Shown: piece by piece, positions 1 to 13,098 of the stretch
Position numbering within the stretch: the first letter of the stretch is position 1
How the letters are laid out: every line of letters starts with the position of its first letter
Source: Onchocerca lupi
Taxonomy: Eukaryota; Nematoda; Chromadorea; Rhabditida; Onchocercidae
NCBI GenBank assembly: GCA_028564675.1
Contig: JAOVVO010000199.1
Coordinates: 1-64,000, forward strand
Reading direction: 5' to 3'
Length of the DNA: 64,000 bases
Notes under the pieces: model-generated
Database searches by the model: none
Seen by the model: only the letters and a program-made list of their open reading frames with translations
What the model was told of the DNA's origin: nothing
Program-made: the position numbers and the translations under genes

Positions 1-859
1 AAAAAAAAAGAAATGATAGATGAAATGAAGGAATTTACCTATTATCAATATCATCAGAAGGACAAAGTACTATTTACTGTTTGGGAAACTTTTTCCCTCC
101 TTCTCCACTAAGTGAAACAGAAACACTTACTAACTTCGGACTTTGTTACATATTGGACGAAATTATAGTTGGCGTTTCAGGTGGCAAGATTAATCCTTTT
201 TAATTTACAACAAAAAGACTTCCCTCATACACAAAATGTAGAAATAATTTGCTTCTAAGTTTTGATGCATAAATTCTAAATTATAACATCAATTAATAAT
301 GTTAATTTAAGAGAATATAGAAGTAAATTCTAATTACCAATTTAAGTATTAGTATTTTAAGTATTAATGTATAACTTCGAATTCACTTCCAAGTCTTTTA
401 TGTGGATTGACATTAGTAATTTAATAGGAGAAAATAGTAATACTTAAATTAATATTACTGATTGATAGAATAATTTAAAACATCCGAGTATTAATACATA
501 TTAGTATTTTTTAAATATTAATATTAATTTAAATATTAGTATTTTCTGCTATCGAATATTAATGCCAATTCATATAGAAGACGTAAAAATAAATTTTGAA
601 TGATTCAATTAATAATATAAATTTAAATATTAATCTTTTCTCTTATCAACTATTAATATCAATTCACATAAAAAGTGTCGAAATAAATTCTAAGTTATTC
701 CGACAATTAGCAATATTTTAATTAACTTCAATTTAAATATCAATAATTAATGTCAATTTAAATTTTAACTTTTTTTTCCAATTAAATTATTAATGCTAAT
801 TTTATATAGAATAACATAAAATATTTTGAAGGGGAACTAAAATTGAACGAAATAAGAGG
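1..859. repeat. AT-rich degenerate minisatellite upstream of the bHLH gene
   Basis: No coding exon is seen. From about 230 to 830 the sequence is built from degraded repeats of very roughly 110 bases. They share the elements 'aatattaat', 'caattcacata', 'gtcgaaataaattctaa' and 'caattaataat', clearest in the copies around 536-650 and 650-760. The stretch ends directly before the first bHLH exon, so the promoter of that gene lies in or next to the repeat. No TATA box or other recognisable promoter element was identified. Confidence 0.5.
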
Positions 860-3138
860 ATGGGAAATGATACAGAAAGTGTGATACCAGCACAGAATTT
901 AAGTATAAAAAAAAGAAATCAATCGAATCGAAAGGTTTGTAGTTGTTAGATGTTAAATAGCATTTCGAATAAACGTAACTATTACGTATATTTTTAAATA
1001 AGTAACACACATACGTGATACGTGCAAAAAAAAAAAAGAATGCTTATTTTTATTGATGAAATAAATCACGGAATAATCGTATGTTTGAATTGAAAAAGTC
1101 AAAAAAAAAAAAAAAAAAGAAATATTGAAAGAAGAAGTATTATTTTGAAAAGTTGGAATAATTTTTAGGAACGAAAACGAAATGAAGAAATGAATCATGC
1201 ATATGCTCGATTACAACGATGTGTACCACATATACCACATGATCAAAAATTAGCCAAAATTAAAACTTTACGACTTGCTATGCTTTATATTAGACATTTA
1301 GAAGCAGTAGTAGATGGATCTGTTCGGGTATATCAATGATATTGAATTGAATTGATAATATGATAAAAATTGATCATAATTTGGTTGACAATATTTTCAA
1401 TTTTTCGATTAAAAAACATTTTCATATAATGTAAAATTTCGAAAATTTTTTAAAAATATTTCACAGTTATAGTATAATTATATTTCGAATTGCATAATTA
1501 TGTACAGAAGCTATAAACAGAAGTTGTGAATTTTCATTATTTTTTAATTTCTACCATCTATTTTTATAATTATCGGTTAATGAATCAATTAGCAAATTAC
1601 TGAAGATTTTGTGAGAAAGAAAGAAATCTAAGAATGAAGATTAGAAAAACAATTAGAATCAAAAGAATGTATTTTTCTGTATCATCTGTTCATAGAATTA
1701 TTAAACTTGTCAATCATTTATGAATCAATTATTTTTCATCATTGCTTTTTTTTTTTTCTCAAATCATTCATTCGCAGATTCGTTCTTCGTCATCGCAAGA
1801 ATTACGACCGCTTGAAGTTGAAGATTTTGCATCAATTGCAATGGCCGAAATACAAGCAAGGAATAATTATAAAGGTAAGTATCGTTGACACACTTTACTT
1901 CATTCCAGAATCTTTACTTTCATTTATTTGAATTTATTTGTTGTCACATTTAGTGAACAAAATGATTGATCGATGTGACAGCGAATGATTGTTCGGATTC
2001 GATTCAATTTATTTTCAATATTCTTCGCATCATAATAAAACTTTTTTGAATTTTTTTTTTTGAAATTTTTTATCTATTCGATCTTGGTAATTTTTTTTAA
2101 GCAATAATAAAGAAATTAAATTCAAGTTTAAATCTTACCTCATCATATCAATTTCAGGCCATTTATCATTGCAATTTTAGTAAAATATTTACCTAAATTA
2201 GAAGTCTACCAAATATCATATTTTTCAATAAATCAACAATCGTTCTATTTTTAATTATGGATGATAATATAATCATTCATATTTATGCTAAAATTATTTC
2301 ATGCCTGATGTGTATTTATCTCTCAACAATCATATCTTTATTTGAGCAAAAGTTGAAATTTTGATTTTTTTTAAAAAAAAATTTTTTTTTTATTTTGAAA
2401 AGTTGAAATTTCGTTTAAAACAACATTGTCCTTAACTTGTCATATTAGTATGACGACCATCATAGGTTAGTAAACTTTAACATATATCGTTAACAACTGT
2501 TACTTCTGATCGTATAATTAAATAAATCGTCTTTTACGCAATTTCATACGCAATTAATTGACTATCCTAAATTATCGCCTTTTATCTTCCCGCTAAATTC
2601 CTATCTGCTATATTCCAAACTTTTTGAGGTCAAATCAATACTTCAAAAATCTTGAATGAAAAAGGATAAATTCTCGTTATGAACTTTTATGACAATAAAT
2701 CTATCGATCCCTGAATTTCTGTCGATCAAAAAAAAAAAAAAAAAAAAAATAGATTAAAATAAGCTCGAATTGATATTTCACTTTATGAATATTACAACGA
2801 GTATTAAATTTTTCATTCGATCATTGATGATATTGGTGATAATAGTGATTATTCCTACTACAATCAAATGATAATATTCAAATTTTCTTTTAATCGAAAA
2901 TTGTTAAATTTTAGATTTAGCAGAAAAAGAATTGAGACGTGGTATTCGAACGGAAGATATTTGTCGACAAACTGTACCGGAACGTTATGTATTACAGGAA
3001 ACACCACAAGATCATTTCTCATCATTATCACTATCTTATCAATCATCTCCTATATCAGTTCAGAATAATTCACCTCAAATTTCATCTTTTCCTGGACAAT
3101 CCATTGTTGATAATTCATATTATTTTTCCCTTCAATAA
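860..3138 (+). CDS. hnd-1: HAND-type basic helix-loop-helix transcription factor, 184 aa, 4 exons
   Basis: Exons 860-934, 1169-1327, 1778-1874 and 2915-3138 join in frame to 184 residues. The intron after residue 25 splits the basic region: exon 1 ends in NRK and exon 2 opens ERKRNEEMNHAYARL. Helix 1 and the loop (CVPHIPHDQ) lead into KLAKIKTLRLAMLYIRHLE. The combination NRKER(K/R)R plus KL-KIKTLRLA is the HAND signature; Twist and PTF1 families differ there. The C-terminal ~80 residues are Ser/Gln/Pro-rich with no domain seen. HAND factors are nuclear E-box binders acting in mesoderm; C. elegans HND-1 works in early mesoderm and somatic gonad precursors. The family call is good; orthology to hnd-1 is inferred and not tested against other nematode bHLH genes. 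The start at 860 is the only ATG in the short first exon. Confidence 0.8.
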
Positions 3139-5339
3139 TTAAATCTTGAAAAATATATTATCTTATCAAATATTTTTTATAGTAATTTCAAAATAACATC
3201 CAATTAAATCCTGGAAATGTTTTTCAATTCAAAAATTTTCATCACTTTACACATTAACAATATTATCTTATCAAAAATCATCCAATAGCAATTTATAATA
3301 ATTGATTCTAAATTTCACCTTTTTCTAAATATCTTATCACTGATAATTATATAATTTTTTCTCCCATTAATTAAAATTTCATAAATATATCTCAATTCAA
3401 AAATTTCATGATAACATAGCAAATATTATTCAATTGTTTATATTTGTATTTTTTTCGAAATATCGATTTGTTTATACAATATTCTTTCGTTGGTCTTTCA
3501 AAAGATTTTATCTGATGATTATAAATTTAGTCAAATTATCTAAAATTTTCGTAATTTTTTATAAAAATTGATAATTATGGGCAAAATTTTGTTGATAAAT
3601 AAAACAGTAAAAAAAAGAAAGATGTAAATTATTCAATTTTTTTTTTTTTTTTTTTTTTAAGGAAATTTATCCAAATAATCTTTTTCAATGAAATAAATAG
3701 TGTTTCACGTCATTTACGTATACAAATGTTTGTGGCAACGAATATTTGAATTATTTTAATCATTTTGAAGTTTTTTGTTGTTTATATTTTTATTTGTTTG
3801 TTACTAATTGATTTTTTTAATTATTTTTTAATTGAACTTAAGGGTAAATTTCTTTTTTTTTTTTTTTTTAATAAATCATTATGCTCATTTTATTTATAAA
3901 ATTTTCCCAGGTTTTTCTTTTTTTTTTTTTTTCTTTTTGATTTTGATAATTTTATATTATAAGTTTTATTTATTATTATTATTTTTTTTTTTTGTGATAC
4001 TCGTTTATTTTTATTTTTTAATTTTTTCCTTTATTTCAGAAATTATATCATTTTGATATTTTGATTCTTTTTTTCTTTTTTTTTTTTTTCAATATGTAAA
4101 TTCAATAAATGTTTGTAGAGTATTAATGGATCAAATTTACAAAACTCTCAAATGGGATTATTATTGCTTCGTATTCTTTTCAAACGATAAACTATTTATG
4201 ATTTTCTATGGAACAACGATGCTACTAATTCTTCAGGAAAAATTGCAAAAATAGGATTAACAAAGAATCAATAAAAGATAAACTTTACATTTACCATTCT
4301 TGCGCCACAGGAAATCATAAACAATTTATCATTTTAAGCAGGAATAAAGAAAATAAATCGAGAAGAGAAAACAATGTGCCAGAGTTCGTGAACTTGATAG
4401 GATAGTAATTGCAATTCAAGTAAGTATTGAATTGCATATTTAGCATCATAAACATACGTACATGCATGCAAATGACGTAATACGCCATTCATTCACGCAA
4501 CTTTATTACTTCAATTTGAAGAGATTGTTTGAATGAAATTGCATTATGCAAGGGCAGAAATTGAATTGAAAGAAAAATCGACGAATTCAATTAGATTGGA
4601 ATTTTATAATAATCAATTGAATTATTACATTTATTGATGTATAAGTAACGTGTAACTTTTATAATCGTAATATGGATGAAAATAATTTTTTTTTTTTTTT
4701 TACAAATGATTACGAAATTTTTATTTTTTTTACAAATGATTATGAAATTTTTTTTTTTTTTTTTTACAAATGATTATGAAATTTTTTTACATTTCGAAAT
4801 TTTGACTATTTTAATTGTAAATAAAGAAATTATCACTCTTTATGATTGTTAACAATAAAAAATATTCATAATTGCCTTTTAAAAAAGAATAATATTACAA
4901 AGATGATTGAGAATCATTTGCAAGTTTTACACGAAATTGTATAATTTATGACAACTTCCTTTTTTTTTTTTTTTGATAAAAAAAAAGAGGTTTTTCTTTA
5001 AAAAACTTTCAATCTAACCTGATTATATCAATTGTAAAAAGTTAAACAATTGTTGCTAAAATTTGCAAGTAATTCTCAACTTTTCAATTATTATTATTAT
5101 TATTATTATTGAGAGCAATTATTGATTTTTTTTTTTGTAGTTTCTTGTCATAAAAAGTAATCATCCATTGTTTACATTAAAATAGTCAAAATTTTGAAAT
5201 GTTTTTAGCAAAGAAATCACTTCATTCACAATTTATAAATTGTAAAATTTATTCTTTTTTTAAAATTTTCACTAATAAATTCATTTGTTTTTTTTTTTTT
5301 TCAAACTTTACAACAATAAAAAAGTAATTCGTTGTTTAC

Positions 5340-5376
<37 letters not shown>

Positions 5377-8300
5377 AAAGTTGCTTCTATTGTCAATGAT
5401 CCTTAAGTAATCCTTCTTGGGAATGTCCTCATTTTTCACTACATTCACGCGCAATAAACTCTTACGAATAAGCAATTGGATGAATTGAAGATAAAATCAA
5501 TCAATAATGCACCTCTCCTCTTTGAAATATGAAAAATTTTGTTTTAAATTTAAATTTAACCCATTTTGATCGAGAATTTTTAATAATTTTAATAGAAATG
5601 GATATTTTCATTCCGGAAATTATGCTTTATACTCAGGAAAAATTATCCTATGCATATTTATAGCTAAAAATATATTTGCAAAAATTGATTAAATTTCTTC
5701 AATTATTGATCTATGAATTGAGTGAGATCAAAATAAAAAGTTTGCAAAAAGGTTAAAATTATAAATTTTACGATCAATTTTACCCTAAAGAATATTATTT
5801 GAAATTAAGATTTGGAATTTTTGAGTAACAAACAAATTTTTTTCTAAAAAGTATTTGCTTAAATATCAAGTTTTCGATCAAATTGAAGCATATGATGCAA
5901 ATAAACAAACTTTAAATATTTCAGGATCAATATTTTCAAAAAATTTCAGGATCAATATTTGAATGCCTTTGACAAAGATTTTAGTCTTGGCATAGTTCGA
6001 GCAGTAAACAATACTCAAGATTGCGCAACATCAATAAGTTGTACAATTTGAATCATAAATTCTTGATGTTTTCGCAAACTAATTAATGTATCAATTAATT
6101 AATTAATATATTAATTATTTAATAAGGCCCATTTTTTCATCTAATATATTTAAATTTAAAATACGGCACGGAATTGCAGTATCGAAGATAACATCATTCT
6201 TTACCTGTGCACGATCTATATCAATAAAAAAATGCAAAGTTGTACGAAAATTTGAATAAATGGAGTTAAAAAAAAAAATATCTTAGAATTGGAAATTTTT
6301 TTTTTTGAATATCATCAAATACACTATAAAATCAAAAATTAGATAATGATTAAAGGTCAATGTAGAAAAGAAAAGGTCATTTGTATTGGCGATAGATATC
6401 ACCTGATTTTATCATATGTATTATCACTTCTTGACACCTATTTTATTGCTATTAGTATGGTAAAATATTGATAGATTATCTCTTCATTAATAGTCAAAAT
6501 TAATGAGAAATTTCTCGTATATTCATATTTATCGCAGACTTTAATTACAAAATTACGACATTTTCTGCAAATTTTTCCCTCGCTTTATCGACAATTTTTT
6601 TTTTTTTTTTTTTGACTCTATTTTATACATACTGAATAATCCATCCACCAAAGGATACAATTAATTTTTTTTTTTTATCTTTTTTCATTAAATAAGAGGG
6701 ATGATGAAAAATCACCAATCGATAATTTATGAAAATTGAATTGTATTAAAGTGAATCAAACATAAAAATGAAAAAGAAAATGAAATGGAATATGCAAAGA
6801 AACAATCATTTTTAAATTTCTGCATCAAGCAATAAACAATAAACGATCAAAAAGTATGCTTAAATCATGTAAGAATAAGAAACTCTTTGTGCAGAATGTA
6901 AAAGTGCCTTTGCACATCAGGAATTAATTTTAATTAAAAAACAAACACCAAATTATTAACTTTTTTTCTTCATTAATTAAGAAACGATATTATAACTCGT
7001 ATCGTCAATCAATCCGGCAGGCATACTAATTTTTCGTCTTTTTAAATCATTTTTCGGTTTTCCGGATCAGTTATTTCATAAATGATCATTATCCGGTGTA
7101 TGATGATATGCATTTACATATTTAAGTAAATTTCCGGACAAATTGCATTTGTTAAAGGATGTTCATAATTCTTCAAACACTCACCAATCTCCAACAGGTA
7201 ATGTAGTGGTTGATGGGTTTTCCGACAAAAAATCATTGAAAGTTCAATACCTCGACCAGACTTAGTTTACCATCTGATGATCTCTTGGCAATGATGTTTA
7301 TTGCAAAGTTGAATTTCTTCAACTGATGGAAGCAACTGCTGAATAGCGTTTTAAACTGAGCCGAAAAGTAAGACAACAACGAAACTAAATTCTTCCCATC
7401 TCTTCTTTCTCTTCCGCGAGAAGAAAATGGAAGAAATCAGATAAAAAATCTCCCAGAACCACTGACTTTAATTGGCAAGATCCTGAAGTGCTTTTGGAAT
7501 TTAAAGAGATTTTTTAATTTCGACTCCAAAAAAAAAAAAAAAAAGAAAAAAAAATGAGATGAGGTGCTTTTGCTTGGTAGCATACAATTAGAATAAACAA
7601 GAATCATTTACATTTTGAAAAATAGGAAACCGATAATACTGAACAATTCAAATTGAAAAGAGGAGTTTATCAAACAGGTATTTCTGATATTGCAAGAAAA
7701 TTGCCAGAAAGTAAAACCTAAACAACTTATTAAAGCATGCGTATTATCCAGGACACAAAAACAATGAATACAGAACAAATATTGAAGAAGCAAGTCTCAA
7801 TCATATATTTGTATTACAAAAAGGCAAGGAAGAAGAATGTGAAGTGGACACATGAGAGAGTAAAAAGCTATAAAAATGCAGTACATTTCGAATGTTGAAC
7901 AAATGCACTAATCTCTGAAAAGAAAAAACAAGCTAATCTCTAACCTCTAAAAGAATGAAAAATTATGAAAGATGTAATGAACAAAATTTCAATCATTATT
8001 ATAAGGATATTTCAAAGGCACAACGAATAATTCACCGAAGAATGGATCAAAAATGAATTGAAATTGCATCTCATAGATTTAAAAAGTTTTGTTCAATATA
8101 TCAAATAAATAGAAGATCAGAAAAGTCTTTTCCACAAAATAAAACTTACATATTTGTTTTTATAATGCGTTATCTGTAGCAATAGAGTCTTATTTTACAT
8201 TTTAGTGTACTGCGAGAGGTAAGTACATAGCAGACTAAACATCGTCACATGAGAAAACGAGGAAACTCACATCTTCTCCCTTCACATTAAAAAAAGTCTA

Positions 8301-8702
8301 ATTTAATTTGAAATCCATCTCCTTGGTTAAAATGTATAATTAAATTCATTTATGATAATTTTTTTTCAAGAACATGCGCTTTTAATAATTTAAAATATCA
8401 AGATCATCCTTCAACCAAAAACTAGGAAAAAACTGAAAAAAAAAAGTACTTTTTGAATTACTAATAACAAAGAATAAAATTTTCAAAATTTTAAATAGAA
8501 TAAAATCCTCTGATCATGGAAGTGAACTTTACTTGCTGCATTAAAGTTTCCAAATGAGCTTAAAATGAAGATGCTTTTAAATATTTAAATATTTTGGATG
8601 CCTCGAATCTCAAGGAGATGCAGAGATCATAGACCTAGAATAATTTAGATCTGAAGAATTAGGAGACTTCGAGCATTCTGAACCAAAGAAGTGATTAAGA
8701 GA
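3139..8702. other. 5.5-kb intergenic region without a recognised gene
   Basis: Convergent intergenic space between the bHLH gene (+) and the HDAC gene (-), so it holds both 3' UTRs. It contains many poly-T and poly-A tracts, including a run of 32 A at 5343-5374, an ATT microsatellite at about 5085-5110, and a three-copy direct repeat at 4701-4784. Reading frames here are short and simple in composition (Phe- or Lys-rich), with no family resemblance and no exon-like splice pairing. A direct repeat of tttcaggatcaatattt occurs twice near 5927-5961. Confidence 0.6.
4701..4784. repeat. Three-copy direct repeat with poly-T spacers
   Basis: Three near-identical 20-base units (tacaaatgattaygaaattt) begin at 4701, 4731 and 4765, separated by poly-T runs of variable length. 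The units differ by one base (tacg versus tatg). The variable T spacer suggests slippage during duplication. Confidence 0.8.
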
Positions 8703-11700
8703 TTATGGACTCTTTGGAGACTTTGGTGATGAAATCCGAATTCGTTTGGCTTCTGGCAATAAATTTTTAGAGTTAAGATTATGAGATCGTTCATTCCGAC
8801 TTGATTTCATGCTATGTTCTTCATAAAATTCGTTATCACCTTCCATATAGTTTTCTGGAATTAAACTATAGTTAGAAAAGCTGGAAATCGAAAATATGAT
8901 AAAATAAACTACCTATTGAAATTATTCGTACAAAATGAAGTAATTGTAAGATGCTATGTTTTTGAAATCTTTTGCATCATGGAATAATGTGCATCCACCT
9001 TTCTTATACTAAAATAAGGGAAAATCTTATTACAACTTACTTGAGAAACACCTATATGAACTTTTTGGTATTGTTTCATCGGCAGATGTTTCGATAACTC
9101 CGTCATTTATTGCTGAAATAAAAATAAACAAATATAGAACATAGTTTTATAACCGCTGAGAAAAAAAATAAACATTATCAAGCAAAAAAGGCTATAACAC
9201 AACTTACGCTGCATTTGCACACCGGGAGCGTGTGGTAAATGGCGTAGATGTTCAAAAATCGTTGATCTGAAATAGATACAATCTTAATTCTACTGTTAAA
9301 AGCAACAACTAAAAATACAAATTCCAATATATTTGCAAAAAAAACTAAAGAAATCCAGTTTTTAATATATTATTTTAAAAGATTTATTGATATTCTGAGA
9401 TTCAATTACAGAAATTTCATTTAACGTCGAGCTTTCCAAGAATGTCTCATAATTTTCTGGTAATTCTGTAAACTGCTGATTTCTCTGTTGATAAAGGTGT
9501 TAATATAACACTAACAATAATTTTCATTTCAAACTTACTGCATTTTTTGAAGATGTTCAGGTGTATTTAGATTAATCATATTTGATGGAACGATATGAAG
9601 CTTGAAATCACTTGAATAATATTCAAAATAATCATTGTAGGGCAATTCTAAAGATAAAACAATTTGATAATTCAAAACGGAAAACTGCATGGCAACATGA
9701 CAAAATTCAAGCAATATAAAAGAGGCTGTTGAATTCTTTCTAAACCTAGAGCTTACAAAAACAAAAACAAACTCTAAAAATGTGAGGCTTATAACAGAAC
9801 AATAACTTACCATTTGATATTTCGACATCCAAAGCAATAGATGTCTCATAAGCCCAGCAACGAGCAACATTACGAATAGTGTAACCGCCGCCACCAAGTA
9901 ACAAAAGCGGAAGATCGAATTTCTTCATGAATTCAACACATTTACCATGTCCTACAATCTCGAATTTATAAAGTCTATATACATCAATCTTTGAAGCTCA
10001 AAAGACATGCTATACGATAACAGAAACCAATGAATATGAAATTAGAGAATCACCTTTTAGGGAAAGATTGAAACATCCAAGTCTATCACCAACTAATGAG
10101 TCAGCGCCACACTGTAAGACAATAGCTGATGGCTGATATGACAGCATGACCTAAAATAATAGGTGAGATGTATTAACTGAACAGAAACTGAGGCATACAC
10201 AGAAGCTTGAATTTGAAAGCAAGAATAAAAATAAACAAATGAATATACTAATAGCGTGATTACCTAATGCATCATCGCTCATATTATGTAGATTAATACA
10301 CAAAATATTGCAAAACAATTTATTAAAAATATAAAATATACCAAATCTAGCGTAGATAAGTAATGATCCAAGCAAAATTAATATATAAAAAGAAACCTGT
10401 TCCATAACTGCTCTGAATATACGCTGATACGTATCATCATCGATACCATCATGCAACGGGCAATTTACAGCATAATACTTTCCTTGACCTGAGCCGATAT
10501 CCTTAAAATTTCCTGATTAAGCAATATCAGATAAAATATTCATAATTCTCTCGTCATACCATACTTCTGATGTAACCTTAATGAAATTGCTGACGACGAA
10601 ATATGTAAAGATATCCATGCAGTATTAATTAGTCAGAAAAAAAAATCTATCAAAGCATCATCAAGAATTGGACATTACCTGCACATCTCCAGTACCTGGA
10701 AAATATTCACCAAATTTGTGAAATGAAACAGTCATTACACGATCCGTTGTATAGAATGCTTCCTCGACACCATCACCATGATGGACATCAATATCGACGT
10801 ATAAAACACGCTGAAATTACAGTACTTAAACTTATTTCATCCATACAAATAACAATCGCTAAAATTAAATGGATTGAAAAAAAAAATGGAACACATTGAT
10901 AATGTTCCATTTCATACAGAATGCCTTTTTAATAATTTTATCATGACGAATGATCTGAGATATTTAATTCTAAAATTTTGGTGAGTCAGAATATGATGGA
11001 CACCGTTAACGATGAAAAAATGGTAATGGTTTTGTATTAGCTTAAAACTTTGGATCACATTTTCATCATTGTGAAGACTTTTATCCTCTTCAATTTATAC
11101 AATTTATAGATTTTGCAAGCCGTCGCCGATTCTAAATCTACAAATCTTACAACTAAAATAATAGATACCTGATGATACTTGAGAAGTTCAAGAATCGCCA
11201 AGACAATATCATTAGTGTAGCAGAATCCAGAAGCTTCGCTTTTTTTAGCATGATGCAAACCACCCATCCAATTTATCGTTATATCTGCCTGCTTCTTGTT
11301 AAGTTTCGCTGCGGCAGCTTAAATGAAGCATAAAATCATAAACCAATATGCAATACCATTTTATTCCTATAACATATTCCTAATTCCTTGAAAATCATCC
11401 AATCAGATAAGTTCAATTTCATTATAACAACAAAACATCATTGTTTTATTGAAGAGTACGGAGAAATTTGGAAAAAAAAAATCTTACCAAGGGAGCCCCC
11501 GCATGAAGTCTGACAAAATTCATACATACCGTCAAAAACAGGACAATCTTCGCCAACATTGTCTATAAAAATGACTTAAGATAAATCACTGTATACAATT
11601 AAAGAGCTTTAAAATATACGAAAAAAAATTTTCAAATGGAAGTAAGTCCTAAATAAGAGAGAGTCTCAAAATAAAATTTTTGCAGTGAGCTTTCATGATC

Positions 11701-13098
11701 ACAAAATTTACATTAAATAGTTCAAATCGGGTAATCAATCTTTCAATATGAAATTACAATTGTGTATAAAATTCAAAAATAGTAACATCGTTGACGAGCT
11801 TTAGCTGTATTGCTATCAATGACATCTACTGGACGTGCGTTTTTTAAAAATGTCAAGTAATCGTTGCTGTGATATTTTGTCATTTCCTCAAACGTTGCCA
11901 CATGTGGTCTCTGAAACACAACGGATGTCAAAAAAAAGAATTTACAACAAATCTTAAAATTTTATTCAAGCATATTTTTTTCAAAACAAATAAGCGCTGG
12001 AGAAAAACTGGAGACCTCGTTACTAGTTTGTTATAAAAATTCAAAAATTATTTTGGATAAATAAAAATCTTCTCATCCGTGAATCAAAATTCGCTTCGAT
12101 AATAACAATAAATAAATTCAAATTTTTCCAGGATGTTGGAAGAAATTACTATGAAAAAAAATTTCTTATCCATGAATTCTCCTGTAAAATAGCTACTCTA
12201 TTTCCATGCTTCTCTTCATTATATGGAATAAAGTGTCAAATTTCCTCTTCTGTTTCGGAAAGAAGTTTGTTTATTTGTCACCGAGGAAAAATAAACAACA
12301 AATTCTTTCACTTCTATTATTTATCTCAAGTTCTAAAACTTTCATGAACTTTTTCCAAAGATAATCTGATCAATTCATTTAATGAATTTAACCAATTTTC
12401 AATTCAATAATAGCTTTAGCAGCATTTTTACATGAGCGCTTAATTAAAATCAGCGAATTTATGAAGAAAAATCCAACATTTCAGAATACAATCCAAGCGA
12501 ATATAACATAAAAGCTAACATAGACTTCCATTCGCCGATAAAGACCGTAATTGAGAATGAGATTATGCGCCATTCGAATTCTGTGCGGTTTCATCGGATG
12601 CCCTTGACCGTAGTAGTAATTCCCGACATCTCCTACAAATTTAGAAGTTTATTTGTTCTATGTGAAATGATACCAGAAGTGAAAACAGCTGGATACCTTC
12701 TTCCTTCATCATGTAATTTTCAATATTAGATATTAGTTTATGCGTATGATTCTAGAAGATTCTTAAAGATATTAGTAATATGTATATAATTCTAGATGAT
12801 TCATAAATTCATATGTTTATGTAATGCCAGATAATCACCATCTCATTTCATTCTGCCAAATGTAATATAATTTAAGATATATATGTGTGTACTTTTTCTT
12901 GCTCTCCCGCTCGACAAAAGCAACAGATCATATCAATATGATAAACTGAATTAATAGTTATCAATGAGCATCTGACATATTGAGTAATAATAAAAGCATG
13001 AAAATTCTGATAGCATTTTTGGCATTCCAAATCATCATAAAATACTAACCGTCATAATAGTATGCAACTCTGATCTTGCTGTGAGCCCGAATAGCCAT
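8703..13098 (-). CDS. hda-1: Class I histone deacetylase (HDAC1/2 type), 463 aa, 13 exons
   Basis: Exons in transcript order: 13098-13050, 12632-12520, 11910-11787, 11562-11488, 11317-11169, 10810-10679, 10501-10397, 10150-10054, 9951-9811, 9647-9539, 9266-9208, 9112-9052, 8880-8703. All phases fit, giving 463 residues, close to HDAC1-class lengths. It removes acetyl groups from histone lysines by zinc-dependent hydrolysis, normally inside nuclear corepressor complexes. Visible catalytic elements: GGLHHAKKSEASGFCY with the histidine dyad at 142-143; DIDVHHGDG supplying zinc ligands D178 and H180 with D176 beside them; CGADSLVGDRLGCF with D266; and GGGGYTIRNVARCW with Y305. The tail is short, ends in three Ser-Pro pairs after a KRIRI patch, and lacks the long lysine-rich C-terminus of vertebrate HDAC1. 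It is divergently arranged with the PEX19 gene. It could instead be called hda-3 in a species with two paralogues. Confidence 0.95.

Noticed and set aside
3832..4056. 74-codon plus-strand frame, mostly Phe and Leu
   Set aside because: Generated by poly-T tracts; no conserved features.
7185..7265. tRNA-like sequence (tagtggttgatgg A-box-like, agttcaatacc B-box-like)
   Set aside because: The box-like words and spacing are roughly right, but neither a T-stem nor a 7-bp acceptor stem pairs, so it is at most a decayed tRNA-derived fragment.
7608..7793. 61-codon minus-strand frame downstream of HDAC1
   Set aside because: Cys/Phe-rich but with no signal peptide context, no splice partners and no recognisable family.
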